From NCBI GenBank assembly GCA_016200385.1, contig JACQEV010000011.1, forward strand, positions 1 to 6,699: a stretch of DNA of 6,699 bases, given 5' to 3'. A model generated the notes under the pieces. That model was not told where the DNA came from, did not search any database, and worked only from the letters and a program-made list of their open reading frames with translations. This DNA is from Candidatus Methylomirabilota bacterium. GTDB lineage: Bacteria; Methylomirabilota; Methylomirabilia; Methylomirabilales; Methylomirabilaceae. This document shows, piece by piece, positions 1 through 4,786 of the stretch. A program made the translations under genes and the position numbers. The stretch's first letter is position 1. The number at the start of each line of letters is the position of its first letter.

Positions 1-656
1 CCGCACGCGCACCCCTCAGTGCTGTTCAGCCCGGACAGGGCGCTCACGAGCGGCTCGGTGCAGGCGATGAGCCCGCACGTGGCAAATAGTTCGCGGAAGC
101 CATCCCAAAACTGCTCGTAGCTCATGGTGAAGACCGATGACTGCACCGGCTGGTAGACATTGATTCTGAAGTTGGCCCCTACCTTGGCTGCCAGCCTGGC
201 CACCTTGGGCAAGCGTTTGTAGTTGGTGCGCATCATGACCGCGATAATCGTGACCTCGACCCCGAGGCGTTTCGCGCGATGGAGGGAGTCCATTGCGAGA
301 TCCCATGCCCCGTTGCCACGGAATGCGTCCTGTTCCTCGGGTGTGGGGAAGTCGAAGGAGAACTCGACCTCGCGCAGGCTGCTAAGCACAGCATCGGGAA
401 GGCACTTGACCGAGTAGCCGTTTGAGGTGAGGGTCGTCTTGATCCCTTGCGCAAGGAGGTGTTCAACGATCGGCAGGAACTCGGGGTGCATGCCGTTCTC
501 GCCGACCCCGAGGTTAGCGGAGCCGATCTCGAGGCTGTCCAGGACAGTGCGGATATCGGTGAGCGTCAGCCGATCCACTCGGTCGGTCGACCGGTAGCAG
601 TGGGCGCAGCTCAGGTTGCATTCATTGGTCAGGCCCAGGCCCAATGCGTAGGCCAT
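1..656 (-). CDS. Radical SAM enzyme, probable SPASM-type C-terminus (3' end outside window)
   Basis: Reads as 218 full codons with no stop before the left edge, so the C-terminus is missing. Seen: a CxxxCxxC motif at residues 13-20 (C13, C17, C20, in NECNLSCAHC), which in this superfamily ligates the 4Fe-4S cluster that cleaves S-adenosylmethionine; a GE motif at 52-53 (VGENG, in the place of the usual GGEP); TSNGY at 77-81; and a Cys pair C216/C218 (EGCACG) at the edge, where SPASM or twitch domains begin and bind auxiliary Fe-S clusters. The ATG at 656 was chosen because the Cys motif lies about a dozen residues in, as usual, and GAGGAG (668-663) sits 6 nt upstream. Cytoplasmic; no signal peptide. 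It has its own promoter and follows the PPTase gene by 279 bp. Substrate unknown: SPASM relatives modify peptides, sugars, lipids or other metabolites. The radical SAM fold is certain; the SPASM assignment is moderate because only its first cysteines are visible. Confidence 0.93.
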   Translation of the reverse strand, partial: MAYALGLGLTNECNLSCAHCYRSTDRVDRLTLTDIRTVLDSLEIGSANLGVGENGMHPEFLPIVEHLLAQGIKTTLTSNGYSVKCLPDAVLSSLREVEFSFDFPTPEEQDAFRGNGAWDLAMDSLHRAKRLGVEVTIIAVMMRTNYKRLPKVARLAAKVGANFRINVYQPVQSSVFTMSYEQFWDGFRELFATCGLIACTEPLVSALSGLNSTEGCAC

Positions 657-662
657 TCCATT

Positions 663-668
663 CTCCTC
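663..668 (-). promoter_or_regulatory. Ribosome binding site of the radical SAM gene
   Basis: GAGGAG on the minus strand, ending 6 nt before the ATG at 656-654. It decides the start. A second ATG at 661-659 is only one base from this site and opens an out-of-frame run of about ten codons, so it is unlikely to be used. Confidence 0.75.
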
Positions 669-686
669 GTGATGGCTGGCGTCTCG

Positions 687-706
687 TCGGTGATCTGCGT
701 CACCGA
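687..706. repeat. Inverted repeat (7-bp arms, 6-bp spacer) in the radical SAM leader
   Basis: Arms TCGGTGA (687-693) and TCACCGA (700-706) are perfect inverted complements around TCTGCG. The dyad lies just downstream of the predicted transcription start (about 708) and about 30 bp before the start codon. It could be an operator for a dimeric repressor or a small hairpin in the 5' leader. No T-run follows on either strand, so it is not an intrinsic terminator. Function is inferred from position only. Confidence 0.45.
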
Positions 707-714
707 TGCTCCCT

Positions 715-743
715 TTTGTATGTCTTCGGTCGATGTGTGTCAA
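715..743 (-). promoter_or_regulatory. Sigma70-type promoter for the radical SAM gene
   Basis: On the minus strand a perfect -35 box TTGACA (743-738) is followed after exactly 17 bp by TACAAA (720-715), a 4/6 match to the -10 consensus TATAAT. Start of transcription would be near 708, giving a leader of about 50 nt before the ATG at 656. It lies in the only substantial non-coding gap of the window, which suggests the radical SAM gene is not simply the last cistron of the PKS operon. Some read-through from the PPTase gene is still possible, as no convincing terminator is seen between them. Confidence 0.55.
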
Positions 744-935
744 GGGAAAAGAGCGTTCACGCGAGGTGCCGTCTGATGTCCAGCGTGGACGAATGGAGGG
801 AGATCGGAGCCTGATTTCGTGTGTAGGAGCAAAGATGGGATCGGCGAGGGGGGGCTGCCGTCTAAAATGCAGTTGCTGTGGCCCAGCGATTGGATCGACG
901 CTAACCTCTGCTGGGTTATTTTTCAGGTGGGAGCG

Positions 936-1841
936 TCAAGAGTTCTGTTGAATTTGCCGAAGGGGATGTTCCTGCCAGTTCGTGTTGAGATGCTCGGTCA
1001 CGCCGTACATGATCCGTTCCGCCGACCATTCCCAGCGTGCGAGACGCCACCCATTTCCCTCTACTGCAAGCGCAGCCGCATAGCCCGGGCCCGGCATCAG
1101 TTCCTGCAAAGTCCACCGGGAAGATTCCTGGGGACCCTCCCGTGTTGTTAGTAACGCTGCGGGCTCTCCCGGCGCCAGAGAGACATCAAATTCGTGCAGT
1201 GGAAACGACAGCCCCTCACCTTTCGCCTTGATGTAGGCTTCCTTCCGAGTCCAACAGGCAAAAAAGGCTTCGCTCTGCATCTGTGGTGGGAGCGTCCTGA
1301 GCGTGGCGACCTCATCGCTTGAGAAAAATCGCCGGGCGATCTCCTCAACTTTCAGATCGGGGCGGACTTGCTCGAGGTCAATGCCGATCTCTCGTCCATT
1401 GGTCACTGCACAGAGGGCAAGTCCGTGGGAGTGGGACAGATTGAAGCGGAGCGCATCCCCACCTAACCCCTGGGCCAATACCGGCTTCCCTTTGGGGCTA
1501 TAGCAGAAGCGTATATTTGTCGGTTCTCTCTGCAGGTAGCGTCCGAGTATGGCGCGTAGCATCCCACGAGCGACGATGAAATGCTCTCGGTCCCTCTGGA
1601 AAGAGAAGCGCTCGGCCCTCACTTTTTCGTCAGCCGAGAGGATCATGAGCAAGCCCTGCACCAGTGAGGCCTTCTGGTTCAAGCCAGCTCGCCAGACGTG
1701 GACTTCATCGCTCCCCAGCGCGAGGACCTCCGGCGGAGCATCCCAAGAGACATGACAGGATGCGAGGGCAGCGACATTGCCCCTGCAAGAACAATTGCTT
1801 GAACTCTTCTTCCTGTGCCCTTCAACTCGCGCTCTTTCCAT
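936..1841 (-). CDS. Sfp-type 4'-phosphopantetheinyl transferase
   Basis: Moves the phosphopantetheine arm of coenzyme A onto a conserved serine of carrier proteins, turning apo-ACP into holo-ACP; cytoplasmic. Seen in the 301 residues: FNLSHSHG (133-140), IGIDLE (152-157) with the Mg-binding acidic residues D155 and E157, and FFACWTRKEAYIKAKGEG (193-210) with W197, K200, E201 and A202. These are the family motifs in the right order and spacing. The likely client is the ACP encoded at about 3634-3413. The gene follows the reductase by 102 bp, probably in the same operon. The protein is longer than Sfp (about 224 residues): the first 30 or so residues (Ser/Cys-rich) and the last 30 or so fall outside the recognisable fold. 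The ribosome site before the ATG at 1841 is weak (AGCAGG, spacing about 6), so the true start may differ, although no other convincing ATG/GTG start precedes the conserved region. Confidence 0.95.
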   Translation of the reverse strand: MERARVEGHRKKSSSNCSCRGNVAALASCHVSWDAPPEVLALGSDEVHVWRAGLNQKASLVQGLLMILSADEKVRAERFSFQRDREHFIVARGMLRAILGRYLQREPTNIRFCYSPKGKPVLAQGLGGDALRFNLSHSHGLALCAVTNGREIGIDLEQVRPDLKVEEIARRFFSSDEVATLRTLPPQMQSEAFFACWTRKEAYIKAKGEGLSFPLHEFDVSLAPGEPAALLTTREGPQESSRWTLQELMPGPGYAAALAVEGNGWRLARWEWSAERIMYGVTEHLNTNWQEHPLRQIQQNS

Positions 1842-1943
1842 GAAGACCTGCTACCCCATCCATCCGACATTGAATGGGATCATCGGAGTGCTCTGGCTGC
1901 TGCTATCCATCTGGTCCAGGAGTAAACGACACTTCGCCAAACC

Positions 1944-3239
1944 TTATTGCAAGCGGAGTCTCGAAAGGAAATAAGGAAAGTACGTATCCAGCAATTCGCT
2001 GACGAGCGGCGGACAGATTATGGAAGTGCCTGCAAGCCCATCGAGCGTATTCCGGCAGTCGAATTCCGGCAGTCGAAGTGAGCCCTCCGGCAGCCATTCA
2101 TCAGATACCAGGAGCAAGAGAGCGTCTAGAGCGTTTCCCGAGAAAAGTCGTGCGAGATAGAACACCTCCGCTCGCCACTTCTCATATGACATTCGCTCAA
2201 GTGGGTAGACAGAAGACCCGATCCACTCAGCAAGACGATCGTAGTGGGTAGGATAAGGGTTGACTAGGTGAAAGGTCTTTCCCGCCGATTCGCCCTGCCG
2301 CGATAAGTGGACAATCGCCCGGCTTACGTAGTCCACAGGCGCGAGGTTGATTATGGCGTCAAAGTCCGGCATCTTTCGGATTCGGAGACAAGTCGCCGCG
2401 ATTCTGAACACAAGATCGTCTGAATCCCAGGCACCTGTCTTGCTGTGCCCCGACAGCAATCCTGGCCTGTAGATGCACACGGGGATGCCCCGTGAAGCGG
2501 CAGTGGACACGAGCTTTTCAGCTACCCATTTGCTTTGAGCGTAACCACTGGAGGGCACACCAGTGTCATCGATGCTGTCCCCCTCTCGGATGACCGCGCG
2601 ATGGGAGCTGCCGCCGTTCAGGAACACCGCGACAGTCGAGATATAATGCATGGGCTTTAGCTTTATTCGACAGGCCAATCGAAGCACCTCACGGGTCCCG
2701 AGGACATTGGGAGCTTTGAGGGCTTCGTATGGAAGCATCAGATTGACGAGTGCCCCATTATGATACACGACATCCACTTGGCTGGCCAACCGCCGAAACG
2801 TCCCCTCCGAAAGCCCAAGATTTGGTTTGGAGAGGTCGCCAACGACTGGAATAATTCGAGGGTTGAGACCCGCATTCCAGAGTGAATAGGCCTCGAGGTT
2901 TCTTTGGAGCCTCATCTTACCCTCCGCGTCGGAGGGCGACCGGACCAAACAATACATGTCCGCCTGGGTCTGCTGAAGAAGCTCATGCAGTAAGAAGGCT
3001 CCCAGAAAGCCAGTTGCCCCGGTCAGGAAAATCGAAGTCGGCTCGGAATGAGCCTTGAGAGACGTGCCCTCAGGACGGATCGCGGGATCCAGTAAAGCGT
3101 CACTGTGCAACGTAGAGACACTCGTCGGCGCAATGCTTGCTAGGCTGTCCTTTTTCCTGGTTTTGTTGAGAATGAGATGTGCAAGAAGCCCGCGCCTTTC
3201 CTCTGCCGAGCGATCTGAGAACTCTTTGGTATTTTTCAT
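1944..3239 (-). CDS. Free-standing thioester reductase (NAD(P)H-dependent chain-release enzyme)
   Basis: Belongs to the extended SDR reductases normally fused to the end of PKS/NRPS enzymes. They reduce the carrier-bound thioester to an aldehyde, sometimes on to the alcohol. Seen in 431 residues: Rossmann motif TGATGFLG (73-80), VVGDLS (132-137), YHNGALVN (159-166), STVAVF (201-206), the catalytic YxxxK as Y233-K237 (GYAQSKW), and the typical end NTLDGLAGTSIICPP...LLDTYFPYF. Residues 1-35 are not part of the reductase fold; SAEERRGLLAHLIL (11-24) resembles the short helices that start PKS/NRPS proteins and could dock on the upstream PKS. The ATG (3239) overlaps the PKS stop as ATGA, implying translational coupling; AAGGAG lies at 3258-3253, rather far upstream (13 nt). 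No membrane segment. The last part of the gene contains a 14-bp tandem duplication (2049-2076). Family certain; two- versus four-electron reduction cannot be told. Confidence 0.94.
   Translation of the reverse strand: MKNTKEFSDRSAEERRGLLAHLILNKTRKKDSLASIAPTSVSTLHSDALLDPAIRPEGTSLKAHSEPTSIFLTGATGFLGAFLLHELLQQTQADMYCLVRSPSDAEGKMRLQRNLEAYSLWNAGLNPRIIPVVGDLSKPNLGLSEGTFRRLASQVDVVYHNGALVNLMLPYEALKAPNVLGTREVLRLACRIKLKPMHYISTVAVFLNGGSSHRAVIREGDSIDDTGVPSSGYAQSKWVAEKLVSTAASRGIPVCIYRPGLLSGHSKTGAWDSDDLVFRIAATCLRIRKMPDFDAIINLAPVDYVSRAIVHLSRQGESAGKTFHLVNPYPTHYDRLAEWIGSSVYPLERMSYEKWRAEVFYLARLFSGNALDALLLLVSDEWLPEGSLRLPEFDCRNTLDGLAGTSIICPPLVSELLDTYFPYFLSRLRLQ
2049..2076. repeat. Exact 14-bp tandem duplication inside the reductase gene
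   Basis: ATTCCGGCAGTCGA occurs twice head-to-tail (2049-2062 and 2063-2076), and its core TCCGGCAG occurs again at 2086-2093. Because 14 is not a multiple of three, the two copies are read in different frames on the minus strand, giving RLPE and then FDCRN. The downstream reading frame carries the conserved end of the reductase, so the present two-copy state is the one that keeps the gene intact. Confidence 0.9.
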
Positions 3240-4762
3240 CCTCTACTACTCTCTCCTTCACGCTGAGTTTCCTGAGTGGCCTCACTCATCATGTCGGAGA
3301 GCAACGACTCCACTTCCTTATGAGAAAGCTGGTCCACGTTGGCCAAGACCTGTTCCGGCGTTTCTTCTCGGGTCTGGTTCGGCGATGACGGGGCGTTCTC
3401 CGGTTGGGACAACTGATTAACCAGCAATTCAGCAAGCCGGACCACGCTGGGCCCACGCATCAGTTCCAAGATAGGGACACTCAACCGCAGTTCCCCCTCG
3501 ACCCAGTTCCGAAGTTCGACGCCCATCAGGGAATCGAGTCCCATTTCCGTGAGTGGCTTTTCAATGTCGAGCTTCGCGGGAGAAGCCCCAAGAACCCTGG
3601 CCACCTGCTCGCGCAACAACGAGGTCGTGAGGCCGAGCCGTTCGGAAGGCTTCGCAGCAAGAAGCGCGTTGCGAATTGTGTCGCCCCCTCTCCTGTGCAA
3701 ACCTGCGTCACCCTGCGCAGCCTTGCGGACCAGATGAGCAAACCGCGGGGAAATCGATATGGGGGCATTCTCTCCCAGGACAGCCCAGTCGATGCGCATA
3801 ACTGCCACGTGCGGTGGCGCTGTGCGCATGAAATGGCCCAGCAGCGTGAGTGCCTGCGTAGGTGTAAGTCTTCCTAGGCCAAACGCTTCGAGCCGTTCGG
3901 CGATATCGCCGTGACGCGCGAGCCACCCCGCCTCGCCAAGGGCCCCCCAACTGATCGAGGTGCCGGGCAGGCCGCGCGCTCTTCGGCGATAGGCCAACGA
4001 ATCGAGGAACGCGTTCGCAGACGCATAGTTGCCCTGCCCTCCCATCCCGAACACCGAAGCCGACGACGAGAAAAGTATGAAGAAATCGAGCTGATCATTC
4101 AACGTTTGGGTGTGGAGGTTCCACGCCCCCCGCACTTTCGGTCTCCATACCTCACGCATGCGCTCTTCGTTCAGGTTGAGCACCACGCTATCCCGCAGGA
4201 CCATTGCGGCATGGAGAACGCCCCGCAGCGGTGGCATTGACGTTTCGACGTGTCCAAGCACCCGGGCGACTTGCTCCGGGCTGCCGACATCCGCCTTCTC
4301 GACGACCACCTCGACGCCCGCCCGCCGCATGGCCTCCACTCTTTCCTGCGCCTCTAGAGAGTGGGCACCGCGCCTTCCCATCAGAACGATATGTCGCGCT
4401 CCGTGTTCGACCATCCATTGCGCGATGATGAGACCGAAGCCCCCAAGGCCTCCGGTAATGAGGTAGGTCGCATCGTCACGGAAGGTCGTCTTGCCATCCG
4501 AAGGAGGAGCGATCGACACCCCCCATTCCTGCAGCGAGAGGACGACCTTGCCAGTGTGTTTGGCCTGCGCCATGTGGCGAAACGCTCCCGCAGCATTGGA
4601 GATTGGGAAAACCCTGTATGGAAGGGGCGAGAGGGTGCCGTCCTGGAAACGTGGCATCAGTTCCTGGAACAGAGAAGAAACGAGCGCGGGATATTCTCGC
4701 ATGGCCTGATCCAGATCGATTGCATAGAACGACAGGTTTTTCCGGAACGGCCGGAGACCCAA
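3236..4762 (-). CDS. Type I PKS, downstream piece after in-frame stop: ER end, KR, ACP, docking tail
   Basis: Continuation of the upstream PKS piece in the same frame; the homologous reading starts directly after the TGA at 4783, and the TTG at 4762 is only the first possible re-start, with no ribosome site before it. Residues counted from 4762: end of the enoylreductase (1 to about 78, beginning GLRPFRKNLSF); ketoreductase (about 98-275) with NADPH loop GGLGGFG (104-110) and catalytic K209, S233, Y246 and N250; acyl carrier protein (about 377-450) with GLDSLMGVEL, whose S411 (codon 3532-3530) carries phosphopantetheine; then a polar linker and a helix-like tail, EQVLANVDQLSHKEVESLLSD (470-490), of the docking type. 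The KR reads LRD (189-191) where B-type enzymes have LDD and has F238 where A-type have Trp, so a B-type (D-3-hydroxy) product is predicted. The stop overlaps the reductase start. No decay is visible after the TGA. On its own this piece would lack a working ER. Confidence 0.88.
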   Translation of the reverse strand: MGLRPFRKNLSFYAIDLDQAMREYPALVSSLFQELMPRFQDGTLSPLPYRVFPISNAAGAFRHMAQAKHTGKVVLSLQEWGVSIAPPSDGKTTFRDDATYLITGGLGGFGLIIAQWMVEHGARHIVLMGRRGAHSLEAQERVEAMRRAGVEVVVEKADVGSPEQVARVLGHVETSMPPLRGVLHAAMVLRDSVVLNLNEERMREVWRPKVRGAWNLHTQTLNDQLDFFILFSSSASVFGMGGQGNYASANAFLDSLAYRRRARGLPGTSISWGALGEAGWLARHGDIAERLEAFGLGRLTPTQALTLLGHFMRTAPPHVAVMRIDWAVLGENAPISISPRFAHLVRKAAQGDAGLHRRGGDTIRNALLAAKPSERLGLTTSLLREQVARVLGASPAKLDIEKPLTEMGLDSLMGVELRNWVEGELRLSVPILELMRGPSVVRLAELLVNQLSQPENAPSSPNQTREETPEQVLANVDQLSHKEVESLLSDMMSEATQETQREGESSRG

Positions 4763-4783
4763 CCGACTGTTCTGGTAGATGTC

Positions 4784-4786
4784 TCA
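4784..4786 (-). other. In-frame TGA interrupting the PKS enoylreductase
   Basis: The protein reads FLEIGK-stop-DIYQNSRLGL. PKS enoylreductases normally read EIGKRDIY here, so TGA stands where an Arg codon, most simply CGA, is expected: one C-to-T change in a CpG. The frame is the same on both sides and no base is gained or lost. TGA ends the PKS and the PPTase genes here, so it serves as a normal stop in this genome. Confidence 0.9.

Noticed and set aside
659..661. Alternative ATG for the radical SAM gene
   Set aside because: It is out of frame with the CxxxCxxC reading, stops after about ten codons, and is one base from the ribosome binding site.
848..854. Seven-G run between the PPTase and radical SAM genes
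   Set aside because: It is non-coding, outside the predicted promoter, and has no further structure that would suggest a function.
882..923. CCCAGC (882-887) and GCTGGG (910-915) followed by TTATTTTT on the plus strand, resembling a terminator
   Set aside because: The loop is 22 nt with only 6 paired bases, and it points along the plus strand, where no gene ends. On the minus strand no T-run follows the hairpin, so it does not terminate the PPTase transcript.
1842..1943. Possible promoter between the reductase and PPTase genes
   Set aside because: TTTACT and nearby AT-rich hexamers do not give a proper spacing; the gap is short and read-through from the reductase is the simpler view.
1903..2097. 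Minus-strand open frame beginning MAAGGLTS
   Set aside because: It is another frame of the reductase end, partly produced by the 14-bp duplication; the conserved reductase residues are in the longer frame.
4784..4786. TGA read as selenocysteine or tryptophan
   Set aside because: The expected residue is Arg, not Cys or Trp. TGG codons for Trp are frequent throughout, and TGA is used as the true stop of the PKS and PPTase genes.
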